DNA of 64,000 bases from Snodgrassella alvi SCGC AB-598-O02 (GTDB lineage Bacteria > Pseudomonadota > Gammaproteobacteria > Burkholderiales > Neisseriaceae), in NCBI GenBank assembly GCA_000725195.1, contig JAIL01000257.1, positions 1 to 64,000 of the forward strand. The letters run 5' to 3'. Numbering within the stretch: position 1 is the first letter of the stretch; every line of letters starts with the position of its first letter. Position numbers and translations under genes: made by a program. Under the pieces are notes generated by a model. That model saw only the letters and a program-made list of their open reading frames with translations, ran no database searches and was not told the DNA's origin. Of this stretch, positions 18,536 to 28,478 are shown in pieces.

Positions 18536-20377
18536 ATGTGTGGCATAGTCGGCGCCATCCGCGCGCAGGATAACGTAGTAGAATTTCTTACCAGTGGACT
18601 TGAACGGCTGGAGTATCGTGGTTATGACTCTTCTGGCATCGCCATATGGACACCAAATGGTTTTGAACGTGTGCGTCGAGTTGGTCGTGTCAAATTTATG
18701 GAAGAAGCCGCTCAGGCCGCTGGACTTAAAGGTAGCCTTGGCATCGGCCATACTCGCTGGGCAACCCATGGAGGGGTGACTGAACCTAACGCTCACCCAC
18801 ATATCTCCAATGAAATGATTGCCATCGTCCATAATGGCATAATCGAAAACTTCGAAACTGAACGCAGCCGTTTACAGGCATTGGGCTATGAATTCGCCTC
18901 TCAAACCGATACCGAAGTTATCGCTCACAGCATCCATTACGAATACACCCATGCCAGTGCTGGCAACCTATTTCAGGCGGTACAGACCGCATGCCGACGC
19001 TTTCAGGGCGCCTATGCCATTGGTGTCATCGCCAAAGACAATCCTGACAAACTTGTAGCTGCACGCATGGGCTGCCCCTTATTAGTGGCACTGGGAGAAA
19101 ATGAAAGCTTTATTGCTTCCGATGTATCCGCTGTTATCGCCCATACCCGTCGCGTTGTCTTTCTTGAAGATGGCGATATTGCCCAGCTCTCAACTCAGGG
19201 AATTGACATTCTGCTTGACAAATATGATCAACCGGCCAAACGTGAGATCAAAATGTCAGAACTGTCATTAGCTTCGCTTGAACTGGGTCTGTATAGCCAC
19301 TTTATGCAAAAAGAAATCCATGAACAACCCAAGGCCATCACCGATACTGCCGAAGTGTTTCTGGTAGGAGGCTTTGAGCCGGAAAACTTTGGTACCAAAG
19401 CAGCCGGTATTTTCGAACGCATCCGCAGCATTAAAATACTTGCCTGCGGCACGTCCTATTATGCTGCTCTGACTGCACGCTACTGGCTTGAAGCCATTGC
19501 CCAGATCCATACCGATGTTGAAATTGCCAGCGAATACCGTTATCGCAAAGTAATTGCCGACCCCGAACAACTGATCATTACCATCTCCCAGTCCGGCGAA
19601 ACCCTCGACACCATGGAAGCGCTCAAATATGCCCAGTCACTAGGCATGCAACATAGCCTATCCATATGTAATGTGATGGAGTCTTCTCTACCGCGCGAAA
19701 GCGAACTAGTACTGTATACCCGTGCTGGCGCCGAAATTGGCGTAGCCTCTACCAAAGCATTCACTACTCAGCTGGTTGCTCTGTTTGGACTGGCCGTAAC
19801 CCTTGGAAAAATGCGCGGACTGGTGACTTCCGAAGCGGAAGAACAATACACCAGCGAGCTGCGCTTGCTGCCCGGTAGCATACAACATGTACTGAATCTT
19901 GAACCGCAGATCGCCAGCTGGGCAAACCAGTTTGCTGCTAAAAACAACGCCCTTTTTCTAGGCCGCGGCATTCACTACCCGATTGCTCTCGAAGGCGCAC
20001 TCAAACTTAAAGAAATTACCTATATTCATGCCGAAGCTTATCCTGCCGGCGAACTCAAACATGGTCCACTGGCACTGGTAGACCAGAACATGCCTGTAGT
20101 CGTCATTGCACCTAATGATAGCCTGTTGGAAAAGGTTAAAGCCAATATGCAGGAAGTGGCGGCTCGTGGTGGCGAACTGTTCGTCTTCACTGATCTGGAC
20201 AGCGAATTCACAGCAGATGAAAGCGTGCACGTTATCCGTACCCCGCGTCATATGGGCGTACTCTCTCCAATCGTACACACCATACCGGTGCAGCTACTGG
20301 CCTACCATACTGCATTAGCTCGTGGCACTGATGTGGATAAACCGCGAAATCTGGCTAAATCGGTGACAGTAGAGTAA
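18536..20377 (+). CDS. glmS: Glutamine-fructose-6-phosphate aminotransferase
   Basis: Converts fructose-6-phosphate and glutamine to glucosamine-6-phosphate, the first step to UDP-GlcNAc. Met1 is followed by the catalytic Cys2 (MCGIVGAIR), exposed after Met removal. The N-terminal glutaminase domain carries [12 protein letters not shown] and [18 protein letters not shown]. Two SIS domains follow ([35 protein letters not shown]), and the C-terminus is [13 protein letters not shown]. Length 613 is normal. AAAGGA lies nine bases upstream. It shares the pathway with glmU, 4 kb upstream. Confidence 0.98.
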   Translation: MCGIVGAIRAQDNVVEFLTSGLERLEYRGYDSSGIAIWTPNGFERVRRVGRVKFMEEAAQAAGLKGSLGIGHTRWATHGGVTEPNAHPHISNEMIAIVHNGIIENFETERSRLQALGYEFASQTDTEVIAHSIHYEYTHASAGNLFQAVQTACRRFQGAYAIGVIAKDNPDKLVAARMGCPLLVALGENESFIASDVSAVIAHTRRVVFLEDGDIAQLSTQGIDILLDKYDQPAKREIKMSELSLASLELGLYSHFMQKEIHEQPKAITDTAEVFLVGGFEPENFGTKAAGIFERIRSIKILACGTSYYAALTARYWLEAIAQIHTDVEIASEYRYRKVIADPEQLIITISQSGETLDTMEALKYAQSLGMQHSLSICNVMESSLPRESELVLYTRAGAEIGVASTKAFTTQLVALFGLAVTLGKMRGLVTSEAEEQYTSELRLLPGSIQHVLNLEPQIASWANQFAAKNNALFLGRGIHYPIALEGALKLKEITYIHAEAYPAGELKHGPLALVDQNMPVVVIAPNDSLLEKVKANMQEVAARGGELFVFTDLDSEFTADESVHVIRTPRHMGVLSPIVHTIPVQLLAYHTALARGTDVDKPRNLAKSVTVE

Positions 20378-20410
20378 AACTTTTTTTAATTTGAAGCATA
20401 TCATTAATCA

Positions 20411-20448
20411 AGTCGGTTCTGCTTTTCAAAGTAGAACTGATTTTTTAT
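20411..20448 (+). terminator. Terminator of glmS
   Basis: AGTCGGTTCTGCTTT pairs with AAAGTAGAACTGATT (G-U pairs tolerated) across a short loop, followed by TTTTTT. It lies about 35 bases after the stop. Confidence 0.8.
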
Positions 20449-20601
20449 TCTATAATCTCAATAATATTTATCGGTAAAATTTCAATTATTGTTTCCCAGA
20501 TAAAACCTGTTATGCAACCTATTGAGTGTTGATTTAAAGCGTAATAAAGTTAAGCTAATAAAATAAAAGGTGACATTAAAACACGCCACCATGCAACTAA
20601 A

Positions 20602-20760
20602 TCAATTAAAAGTTATTTGTGGCTGATCCATGATAAGGAAAGATGCTGTCATTACAGCTACAGCTTTCCATGACGCTTTAGCATTCACAGTGGATAAGTC
20701 ATTACCCGTAGTGCTGTGCCATTTTCCGGTCATCACATGACCGATAAATCCATTCAACAC
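20602..20760 (-). pseudogene. Possible gene remnant, unrecognised
   Basis: A minus-strand open frame of 52 codons begins right after a TAA with GTG and reads with protein-like composition (VLNGFIGHVMTGKWHSTTG, then a hydrophobic run WKAVAVMTASFLIM). There is no ribosome-binding site and no flanking coding sequence. It may be a fragment of a lost membrane protein, or chance. Confidence 0.25.
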
Positions 20761-20919
20761 TTATAAAAATGAAAATTCTAATGGCGTATGGTAAGAATTT
20801 ACCTGCTTAATAAAGCAAGAAAAGTGAATTAAAAGGGTCAGCTAAAATTACTAACATCTGCAATTGATTTTCTGATACTCGTTTACTGACCCTCACCCAC
20901 GGCTGGTACACCATTATGC
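20761..20919. other. Remainder of the glmS-rhtA spacer
   Basis: Nothing recognisable. The whole gene-free interval 20449-20919 is AT-rich apart from the possible remnant at 20602-20760. Confidence 0.4.
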
Positions 20920-21792
20920 TTAATTTTGTTGATTCTCTACTTTAATTCTGGTTGATTTGTGCATAGACAATACCGTACCTATTGAAGAGATAATAATAAA
21001 AATGATCGCTAACCATTGATAGTGAGTTAATTGCTCATGCAAAAAGATTAATCCGGAAAGTGCTGCAAAAACAGGCGACAAACTCATTAAAGTACTAAAT
21101 GTTTGCGCTGGTATTCGCGGTAAAGCAACCATATCCAATCCGTGCGGAATGACTGAGCCTAATAATGAAACAATAAATACTAATGGCACAATTTCTATAG
21201 AAAACATATTGCTGCCACCCTGCCAAACGCCAATAGGAAATAATATTAACGTGGCAATGATCGAACCGACAGCTACGCTTGAAGCACCATAAAGTTCACC
21301 GGCTTTACGTCCACACAAAATATAACCAGCCCAACAAAAACCTGCATTTAAAGCCAATAAAATACCAACGGGATCTAAATCACTCGAAGCCTGACGAAGT
21401 GGCAGGAGCATCACTAACCCCGTTATCGCAATACCTAGGCAAATAAAATCAATTAAACGTCGACCCGAAAACATGGCAACCATAATCGGACCAGTTAATT
21501 CAAGAGCCACAGCAATGCCTAGAGGAATACGTGATATAGCATTATAAAAAGACAAATTCATACACCCCAAGGCAATGCCATACAAAACAATATACTTAAT
21601 AGCCAGTTTGGTAATAGGTTTACGCCAGGGTTTAAAAATAAATGCCAATAAACTTGCGGAAAAAAATAAACGCCATGCGGTCATCGCTGCCGGTCCAAGC
21701 AGCGGAAAGAGATACTTGGCCATCGAAGCACTTGCTTGAACCGAAATCATCGAAATAAAAATTAAAAAAATCGGCCAGGATCTTTTAATCAT
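20920..21792 (-). CDS. rhtA: EamA/DMT-family exporter, RhtA-like
   Basis: Inner-membrane protein of 290 residues with about ten helices in two EamA halves. It aligns by eye along its length with E. coli RhtA, the threonine/homoserine exporter: SVQASASMAKYLFPLLGPAAMTAWRL, FKPWR, GCMNLSFYNAISRIPLGIAVALELTGPI, GFCWAGYILCGRKAG and TFSTLMSLSPVFAALSG. The physiological substrate is therefore probably an amino acid, but that is inferred. The ribosome-binding site AAGGT lies about nine bases upstream. No operon partner; a second, unrelated DMT gene lies divergently after a 0.7-kb spacer. Confidence 0.8.
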   Translation of the reverse strand: MIKRSWPIFLIFISMISVQASASMAKYLFPLLGPAAMTAWRLFFSASLLAFIFKPWRKPITKLAIKYIVLYGIALGCMNLSFYNAISRIPLGIAVALELTGPIMVAMFSGRRLIDFICLGIAITGLVMLLPLRQASSDLDPVGILLALNAGFCWAGYILCGRKAGELYGASSVAVGSIIATLILFPIGVWQGGSNMFSIEIVPLVFIVSLLGSVIPHGLDMVALPRIPAQTFSTLMSLSPVFAALSGLIFLHEQLTHYQWLAIIFIIISSIGTVLSMHKSTRIKVENQQN

Positions 21793-22519
21793 GAATAATT
21801 ACCTTGGGAAACTTAAATTGTTGCTGCATAAAAGGGTTATACTGGCTTTGCTAAACATTGATGAAAAGCTCAGTAAGTAGATTATATTTAACTCTCAGAT
21901 TAAATTATAGACAGTAAATTTAATAAATACCGGTGAATTTCATGCATTCTATTGGAATAGGTGCATTGGATTACAACCTTGATCAAACCGAAGCCAGTTA
22001 TATAGAAATAAAGCTATCACCACCAAAATTGCAATGCAGATAGTTAAAACGATTTTCTTATAATTAGTGGTATTGATATACTAAATGATGTCTTTATTCA
22101 TATCCATTATTAATTAAAAATTTCTTTCAAAATCTAAGCTTATTTTGTCAGCACGACACAACTAAAGTGGCAATCAAAATCGACAAAATAATAATTGCAT
22201 TTTAGTCGGCATATAGTTATACACAAATGCTGACAACATATTTAATATAAAACTCAATCATTTAAATTTTTATAATTATTCTAACACTAAATACTATTGC
22301 TGGTTCTGGCCACTACTCACTTTAACTCATGAAAATAGATATAATTTCACAATAACAAGGTCGATTAAATTTGACTTTCAAATTAAGTTTGAGTCAATAT
22401 GAATTCAACACCATTTATTACACGACGTAATAAATGATATTACCGCCACTATAATGATTTTTGTCCGCCTTAAAATTATATTCAAAAGAATAATTTTACG
22501 AATATCGTGAGGCAAAAAA
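21793..22519. other. AT-rich spacer between two DMT genes
   Basis: About 730 bases with no supported ORF. A TATAAT at 22451-22456 may be the -10 of the downstream gene. A single DnaA-box-like TTATACACA occurs near 22217 but stands alone. Confidence 0.4.
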
Positions 22520-23458
22520 TTGAAGCATTGGCGCGCAGAAAACTATCGATATACGCTGTACCTGTTGATCACCGTATTTGGCTGGGGAATTATGTATCCC
22601 GCGTCAAAACACGCCGTATCCTCTGGTATAGACGGCTACTACCTGACCTTAATACGCTATGTGCTCGGAGCCATTTTAGGTAGTCTGGTTTTATTAGCGG
22701 TAGAAGGTAAAAAAAGCTATCGCACAGAAGGAAAAACCGGGCAATTATGGTTTTTTGGTACCGTCGGTTTTGCCGGTCTGAATTTTCTTACCTTTATCGG
22801 TATTGGTTTTTCTTCAGCTGAACATGCCACCATTATTCTGGCGTTAATGCCCATGTTGTCAATAATGTTATCGTCACTAATTAATCGACAACTTCCTCAT
22901 ATCAAAACCATTATCTGCGCTGCATTGGCTTTTATTGGTATTGTGTTGGTTATCACCAATGGTAATTTTAGTCATCTGGTTGCTTCTGCCAGCTTTGGCG
23001 GTGATTTATTGTTGTTGGCGGCAACTACCTGTTGGGTAATTTATACTTATTTTGCTAATACACTGATTAGAAAACACCACTGGAGTGTATTAAGAGTCAC
23101 GGCTCTCAGTTCTTCACTTGGAATGATCAGCATTATTACCATTACAATATTCGCCTCCTGTCTGGATCTGGCTCATTCACCTTCCATACCGGCATTATCT
23201 GCAAGCTGGCTGGATATACTGATACTAGTAGTGACAACTTTGGTAATTATTAGCTGGAATGCCGGTATCAATGGATTAGGAGCCATTAATGGAATTCTGT
23301 TTGTCAATCTGGTCCCGGTTATTTCTTATGTAATCGGTATCTATCAGGGGCATACCATTTCAACCATAGAAATTACTGGCGCGTTACTGGTCATCATTGC
23401 GTTGATATTAAATAATCTGCTCATGCGCAGCCCTGAAAAAAGCTGTAAGCCAATATAA
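22520..23458 (+). CDS. EamA/DMT-family transporter
   Basis: A 312-residue inner-membrane protein with about ten helices and two EamA repeats (YRYTLYLLITVFGWGIMYPASK...; GGDLLLLAATTCWVIYTYFA...). Motifs such as FGWG...P and ATTCWVIYTYFANTLIR are typical of metabolite exporters of the 10-TMS group. It starts with TTG, supported by GTGAGG about eight bases upstream. The C-terminal tail MRSPEKSCKPI is polar. Substrate unknown. A LysR regulator gene follows on the same strand after 190 bases and may control it. Confidence 0.85.
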   Translation: MKHWRAENYRYTLYLLITVFGWGIMYPASKHAVSSGIDGYYLTLIRYVLGAILGSLVLLAVEGKKSYRTEGKTGQLWFFGTVGFAGLNFLTFIGIGFSSAEHATIILALMPMLSIMLSSLINRQLPHIKTIICAALAFIGIVLVITNGNFSHLVASASFGGDLLLLAATTCWVIYTYFANTLIRKHHWSVLRVTALSSSLGMISIITITIFASCLDLAHSPSIPALSASWLDILILVVTTLVIISWNAGINGLGAINGILFVNLVPVISYVIGIYQGHTISTIEITGALLVIIALILNNLLMRSPEKSCKPI

Positions 23459-23648
23459 AAGGCAAACTGCAATACAATTGAAAGAACGACAACAGATTTA
23501 ATCATCGCTGAACTTTGGTAGACTAAGCCTTCATCACTCAGATACATGACAATATTATTAATTTAAAAATTAATCATTACACTTATCACCAATGAAAGTA
23601 TTAATAAACCATATTGACCAAGCTTAGATTACCAGCAAAGAAAATTAG

Positions 23649-24569
23649 ATGAAAAAGCCATTAAAAAGCATGCATATTGCCAGTTTGGAATTGTTTCTGG
23701 TGGCAGCTGAAAATGAAAATTTTTCAACAACAGCTGAATACTTAAATATTACCCCTGCCGCGGTAAGCCGTTCGATCAGACGACTGGAAAAAAGAATCGG
23801 ATTTAACTTATTTTCCCGCAATACCCGACAAGTGAAGTTAACGCCAGAAGGCCAGATATATTATCAAAAATGTGCAGAGATTCTGGATATGCTCAATAGT
23901 GCGGCGCATTCTGTTACAACAAAAAAAAATACTGTGGCCGGTAAATTGCGAATTAGCGTACCGGAGTCTTTTTTTATTTACAAAATGAGTCCCTGTCTGG
24001 CTGATTTTTCAGCCACATATCCTGACCTGCAACTGGATTTTTACGTCACAAATCGAAATATAGATTTCGTTGCAGAACATTATGATTTATCAATAAGATT
24101 GATACGACAAGATACCAAAATGGAATCTTTTCTCATTAAAAAAGATTTACTGACTACTTCTACAGGTTTGTATGCCAGCCCTACTTATCTGACTAACCAT
24201 GGCATGCCGACATGCCCAGAAGATCTGCACAGATACCAATGTATTAATTTCAGCTCCAGCCAGAACAATAAAAAATTTCCGTGGACAACCACAAATATGG
24301 ATTTTTTAAAAGATACCGCTAACAGTAATTCAATACAGGTATTTGACAGTATTGAAGCTTCTAAACGTCTTGCCATCAATAGCTGTGGAGTTGTGCAGTT
24401 ATTTCGTTTTTCGGTGCAGGAGGAACTACACAATAATCAGCTGGTAGAAATTCTCCCTCAGCACACGCAGGACAACACATGGTTATTCTGTTTGCTTTAT
24501 CCAAGCATGAATAAAAATTCGAACAAGCTTAAAGTTTTTATAGATTATTGCCTGAAAAAAATTACTTAA
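23649..24569 (+). CDS. LysR-family transcriptional regulator
   Basis: A 306-residue regulator. The N-terminal helix-turn-helix (residues about 10-70) reads SLELFLVAAENENFSTTAEYLNITPAAVSRSIRRLEKRIGFNLFSRNTRQVKLTPEG, the standard LysR signature. The effector-binding domain starts near residue 95 (VAGKLRISVPESFFIYKM), close to the group of CrgA/DsdC-like single-domain activators. LysR genes usually control a neighbour, but here both flanks are large spacers and the DMT gene is co-directional. Ligand and targets cannot be told. Confidence 0.9.
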   Translation: MKKPLKSMHIASLELFLVAAENENFSTTAEYLNITPAAVSRSIRRLEKRIGFNLFSRNTRQVKLTPEGQIYYQKCAEILDMLNSAAHSVTTKKNTVAGKLRISVPESFFIYKMSPCLADFSATYPDLQLDFYVTNRNIDFVAEHYDLSIRLIRQDTKMESFLIKKDLLTTSTGLYASPTYLTNHGMPTCPEDLHRYQCINFSSSQNNKKFPWTTTNMDFLKDTANSNSIQVFDSIEASKRLAINSCGVVQLFRFSVQEELHNNQLVEILPQHTQDNTWLFCLLYPSMNKNSNKLKVFIDYCLKKIT

Positions 24570-25211
24570 ATAATTCAACCAATACAATCTACTGGACAAG
24601 TCATCATTACCCCCTATAAAAATATGGAGTGATAACGCTACATGTTAATACAGCTTAATATTTACAAAAAAAGTAATATAATTGTTTTTTTATCAAGAAA
24701 TATTAATAGAGTGCTGTTACATTTTTCAATGCTAATATTTAATTTCAATGTGGAATAAATCAATTTAATATTAATTGCACAGAAACTATTGAGTATTTGT
24801 TAAATAACCATAAATGGATAATTTTGTTAAGTTTATTTTCTATAATCAATAATCAGTCCGACAAGAAATTTAAATACTGCAATAATTTTTTAAACACGTA
24901 AGTGGATAATAAATTATTAACTTGATATTTCCTTACCACAGAGCTAAGTTACTATCAGTCAATGATTTTTGTTATCCATTTTCTACCCCTTACTGATCAT
25001 TGCTGCTTATGGCTAAAACCTGATAAATAACCATTACTCAAATCTTTCCAGAGCTAACAATAGTTTTAAATAACGCAACAGTAAACCAGCAATATATGTT
25101 TTATTATTAATATTAGTTATAGAACATCATAACTTATTCATTTATAATTAACGTTATAATATCATTAAATGATTAACCATATTTAGCATTTTGCTTGTGC
25201 CAATATGTTAA
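24570..25211. other. AT-rich spacer upstream of the heme operon
   Basis: More than 600 bases without a supported ORF. It contains many short A/T tracts and isolated GTGGATAA-like words (24815, 24905). No repeat or insertion-sequence end recognised. The regulatory region of hutW follows directly. Confidence 0.45.
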
Positions 25212-25256
25212 TTGATTTTAATCAAAAAATAGATATTATCAGAACTGAAATATAAT
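25212..25256 (+). promoter_or_regulatory. FNR-type box and -10 element of the hutW operon
   Basis: TTGATTTTAATCAA at 25212-25225 is a perfect match to the FNR consensus TTGAT-N4-ATCAA. A TATAAT lies at 25251-25256. The box centre (25218.5) would be 41-45 bases before the expected start point, the place for a class II FNR-activated promoter. No -35 is needed or seen. An AT-rich GATAATAATTATTATT at 25273 could in addition be a weak Fur site. Confidence 0.6.
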
Positions 25257-25320
25257 ATTTTTATTGCCGTATGATAATAATTATTATTTAATCTTACAGC
25301 TATTATAAGTACATTGAACT

Positions 25321-26706
25321 ATGAAATCATTGGATCTGACCCGCTTTTATGCATCTGGTTCCGACCTGCCTTTTGAAAATAGATGGGCGGTCATGCCACT
25401 ACGGGCAAGTATGCCTCTGGCAGCAGAAGACATAGAAAAAAACTGGCAGCTTTTGCAGCAAACGTCGCTAACCGGCAAAAAAAGACTCATTTATATTCAT
25501 ATTCCTTTTTGCGATACTCACTGTCAGTTTTGTGGTTTTTACCAGAATCTGCTACGCAAATCCGATACTGAAGCATATATTGAATCACTGCTAACAGAAA
25601 TTAAGTTAGAAATGAACAACCCTGCCCTACAGGCAGCGCCGATTCATGCAGTGTATTTTGGTGGTGGTACGCCGTCTGCGCTGCCTGCCGGTCAACTCGG
25701 ACGAGTGATTACCTTGCTGAAACAGTCTTTACCACTGGCGCCAGACTGTGAGATCACCATTGAGGGACGTATTACTGACTTCGATGAGGCAAGAACAGAC
25801 AGTTATATTGATGCGGGTGCTAATCGCTTTTCAATTGGCATTCAGACATTTGATACTGCTATTCGTCAGAAACTGGGACGGATATCAACTGGTGAGCAGA
25901 TTATTGAAACGTTTGAACGCATTGCCCGTAAAGACAGCGTAGCACTGGTTTGTGATCTGATGTTTGGTTTGCCCGGACAAACACCACAAAGCTGGCAAAA
26001 AGATTTGGAGTTGGCAGATAGTTTGCCATTAGACGGAGTTGATCTATATGCTCTAAATCTATTGTCGAGCACACCATTAGCCAAACGCGTGGAAAATAAG
26101 CAGCTGGAATTACCCTCAGTAAGAGATAAATGTAATTTCTATTTGCAAGGGGAAAATTTCCTGTACCGGCGTGGTTGGATGCAGCTAAGTAATAGTCATT
26201 GGGCAAAAACCACCCGTGAACGTAATTTATACAACTTATTGATTAAACAGGGAGTTGATTTTTTTGCTTTTGGCTCTGGCGCTGGTGGTAGACTTAACGG
26301 TCAGTCTTTCATGCTCCACCGTGAACTGACCGAATATTATGCTCAGTTAAAACAAGGCAAAAAGCCACTGATGATGCTTACAGGTAAATCATTACTGGGT
26401 AATTGGTTACATCAGTTACAGGCTGGTATTGAAAAAGGAAGAGTTGATTTACCGGCATTAACGGATCAAAATGCATTGCTAGATCCTCTTATTGAACAAT
26501 GGCAACAAAATGGTCTGCTGGAAAACGATAATCGCTGCTTACGTTTGACACCTTCCGGTCGTTTCTGGTCTAGTAATCTGTTACAAGCCTTACAGCAAGT
26601 ATTATTACAATTAAATAATCCTGAATATCTGAAAATACAGGAAAAAATGATTATGCAAATGCACAAGTCCGGCAAAGCTGGCCATCCACATGCTGCTGCG
26701 TCGTGA
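25321..26706 (+). CDS. hutW: Anaerobic heme-degrading radical SAM enzyme (HutW/ChuW)
   Basis: A 461-residue cytoplasmic radical S-adenosylmethionine enzyme of the HemN/ChuW class. ChuW of E. coli O157:H7 opens the heme ring without oxygen, releasing iron and the tetrapyrrole anaerobilin. The [4Fe-4S] motif CDTHCQFC provides Cys64, Cys68 and Cys71; the SAM-binding YFGGGTPSAL and the FSIGIQTFD segment follow. The N-terminal FYASGSDLPFENRWAVMP and the C-terminal HemN-like wing domain separate it from coproporphyrinogen dehydrogenase proper. There is no ribosome-binding site worth the name before the ATG. It is first in hutW-hutX-chuY, under a perfect FNR-type box. Confidence 0.9.
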   Translation: MKSLDLTRFYASGSDLPFENRWAVMPLRASMPLAAEDIEKNWQLLQQTSLTGKKRLIYIHIPFCDTHCQFCGFYQNLLRKSDTEAYIESLLTEIKLEMNNPALQAAPIHAVYFGGGTPSALPAGQLGRVITLLKQSLPLAPDCEITIEGRITDFDEARTDSYIDAGANRFSIGIQTFDTAIRQKLGRISTGEQIIETFERIARKDSVALVCDLMFGLPGQTPQSWQKDLELADSLPLDGVDLYALNLLSSTPLAKRVENKQLELPSVRDKCNFYLQGENFLYRRGWMQLSNSHWAKTTRERNLYNLLIKQGVDFFAFGSGAGGRLNGQSFMLHRELTEYYAQLKQGKKPLMMLTGKSLLGNWLHQLQAGIEKGRVDLPALTDQNALLDPLIEQWQQNGLLENDNRCLRLTPSGRFWSSNLLQALQQVLLQLNNPEYLKIQEKMIMQMHKSGKAGHPHAAAS

Positions 26707-26749
26707 ATTTTTGGTGCTCAATTAAGACAATTTAATTAAGGGAATGATG

Positions 26750-27247
26750 ATGTCTGAACAATCAGTAGATCTTAAAACTTTTATGCAAACTAATCCTGAA
26801 GGCACATTGGAACAGATAGCGCAACAATATCAGGCCACGATGACAGAAGTCATTTCTGCGATTCCAGATGCCATCATAACTGATGGTAGTCAATTTGAGA
26901 CCGTGTGGCAAGAAGTCACAACTTGGGGTGATATTACCTTTTTGGTGCATACAGCAGACATTATTGCGGAATTTTCTGGTGAATTGCCAGTGGGCAAGCA
27001 TGGTGCTGGTTATTTTAATTTGCGCCACAAACACGCTTTAGGCGGTCATATCCGTGCGGAAAATTGCTTGCATATCGCTTTTGTGGAACGTAATTTTATG
27101 CGGATGGCTACTGCCTCAATTATTTTTCTGAATAAAAACGGCGAGGCAATGTTCAAGATTTTTGTCGGACGAGATGAAAAACGTCAGTTAAAAGCCGATC
27201 AGTTAGATAAATTCAGAAGTTTGGCACAAAGCGTAAAACAGGCCTGA
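26750..27247 (+). CDS. hutX: Heme-binding carrier protein HutX/ChuX
   Basis: A cytosolic heme-trafficking protein of 165 residues that hands heme to the degrading enzyme. It carries the family core TVWQEVTTWGDITFLVHTADIIAEFSGELPVGKHGAGYFNL and the C-terminal VERNFMRMATASIIFLNKNGEAMFKIFVGRDE. Three ATGs stand in a row (26744, 26747, 26750); only the third sits six bases after AAGGGA, so I use it. It follows hutW by 43 bases and is followed by chuY at a 10-base distance. Confidence 0.92.
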   Translation: MSEQSVDLKTFMQTNPEGTLEQIAQQYQATMTEVISAIPDAIITDGSQFETVWQEVTTWGDITFLVHTADIIAEFSGELPVGKHGAGYFNLRHKHALGGHIRAENCLHIAFVERNFMRMATASIIFLNKNGEAMFKIFVGRDEKRQLKADQLDKFRSLAQSVKQA

Positions 27248-27257
27248 GGTGAATGGA

Positions 27258-27902
27258 ATGAAAACTTTACTGCTGTTTGGGGTAAGTCCCAAAATGGGCA
27301 CAGCCTATCAAGTGTTGCAACTGGCCTTACAACAACCATCTCAGTGGCGCTGTGTTGCTCTGGTGCGCAATGCTGACTTTGCCAAACAGTTAAACCAGCA
27401 AGGAGTGATTACATTAGTTGGTGATGCCACTGATGAAGCCAAAATAAAGGAAATTTGTGAGCTGGCTGGCACTGACACAGTGATTGTTTCCACTCTTGGT
27501 GGTTCCGCCAGTGTTCATTACGATGCCCATCGTCTGATTATTGATACAGCAGAAGATATCGGTATTAAAGAAATGCTACTGGTCACTTCACTGGGCTGCG
27601 GTGATTCGTGGACTACCATGTCTGATCGGGCGAAACAAGCTTTTGGTCAAGCGCTGCGGGAAAAATCACTCGCTGAGGTTTGGCTGCAAACCAGTTCGTT
27701 AAATTATAATATTTTGCGTCCCGGTGGTTTGCTTAATGGCGAAATCACGGGTAAAGCAGAGTGTTATTACCAGCAAGAGGTACATGGCCATATTCATCGC
27801 ACAGAACTAGCAAACGTTATTATTCAGAAAATCAGCGCAGAAAATCTGGATAACCGCGTTTATGCCGTTGTTGACCCAAGTCTCTCAAACGATAAAAAAT
27901 AA
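27258..27902 (+). CDS. chuY: NAD(P)-binding reductase, ChuY-like (probable anaerobilin reductase)
   Basis: A 214-residue Rossmann-fold protein of the NAD(P)H-binding (biliverdin-reductase-B-like) group. The nucleotide loop is LLFGVSPKMGTAYQVL, with DAT at the end of a later strand, VSTLGGSAS, LLVTSLGCGDSW and NILRPGGL. In E. coli O157:H7, ChuY reduces the product of ChuW, and the order chuW-chuX-chuY is the same as here; the function is inferred from that context. The ATG at 27258 has AGGTG six bases upstream; the GTG at 27249 is less likely. A bidirectional terminator follows. Confidence 0.75.
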   Translation: MKTLLLFGVSPKMGTAYQVLQLALQQPSQWRCVALVRNADFAKQLNQQGVITLVGDATDEAKIKEICELAGTDTVIVSTLGGSASVHYDAHRLIIDTAEDIGIKEMLLVTSLGCGDSWTTMSDRAKQAFGQALREKSLAEVWLQTSSLNYNILRPGGLLNGEITGKAECYYQQEVHGHIHRTELANVIIQKISAENLDNRVYAVVDPSLSNDKK

Positions 27903-27951
27903 TTTCTGCTCACCAATAATTGGGCGGATAAATTTTTAACTACTCTAATTG

Positions 27952-27994
27952 ATAAAATCCGTTTGCTAGCAATAATGCAGCAGACGGATTTTAT
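27952..27994. terminator. Bidirectional terminator between chuY and phnA
   Basis: Arms 27952-27967 and 27979-27994 form a 16-bp stem with one G-U pair and an 11-base loop. A/T-rich ends on both sides serve the convergent genes. Confidence 0.7.
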
Positions 27995-28025
27995 TATGCA
28001 TTATTTACTGATAGAGACTATTTAA

Positions 28026-28361
28026 TCAGGCCTTCTTAACAAAACATGCTTTAAGCATGATTTTTATACCGTCAATTTTGCAGTCTATTTCATGGTCACC
28101 ATCTACCAAACGAATACCTTTAGCTTTAGCGCCTTTTTTCAGAACAGAACTGCTGCCTTTAAGTTTAAGATCTTTAATCAGGATAACATCATCACCATTT
28201 GCAAGGAGATTACCGTTACTGTCTTTAACCACCAACTCTTCTGAACTATTCGCGCTATCCGCATCCCATTCATGACCACACTCCAGACAAACTGTGAAGG
28301 TGCCATCAAAATAATTTTGTTCACTGGCGCATTGTGGACAAATTTGTGTTGCTTCTGACAT
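28026..28361 (-). CDS. yjdM: Zinc-ribbon protein PhnA/YjdM
   Basis: A 111-residue small protein with an N-terminal zinc ribbon ([25 protein letters not shown]; two CxxC pairs) and the family's C-terminal KOW-like domain ([42 protein letters not shown]). Although named for phosphonate use, members lack a proven role in it and occur in many bacteria without phosphonate genes, as here. AGAGG is nine bases before the ATG. It stands alone. Confidence 0.92.
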   Translation of the reverse strand: MSEATQICPQCASEQNYFDGTFTVCLECGHEWDADSANSSEELVVKDSNGNLLANGDDVILIKDLKLKGSSSVLKKGAKAKGIRLVDGDHEIDCKIDGIKIMLKACFVKKA

Positions 28362-28478
28362 ATTTAGACCTCTGCTAGGGTAAAGCGGCGATTGTACCGA
28401 ATTTTACACCAACTACCACTTTTTTATGCATAGATAAATCGCATTTGTTACGTCTATATTTATCGGCCAGTTTTTCGA

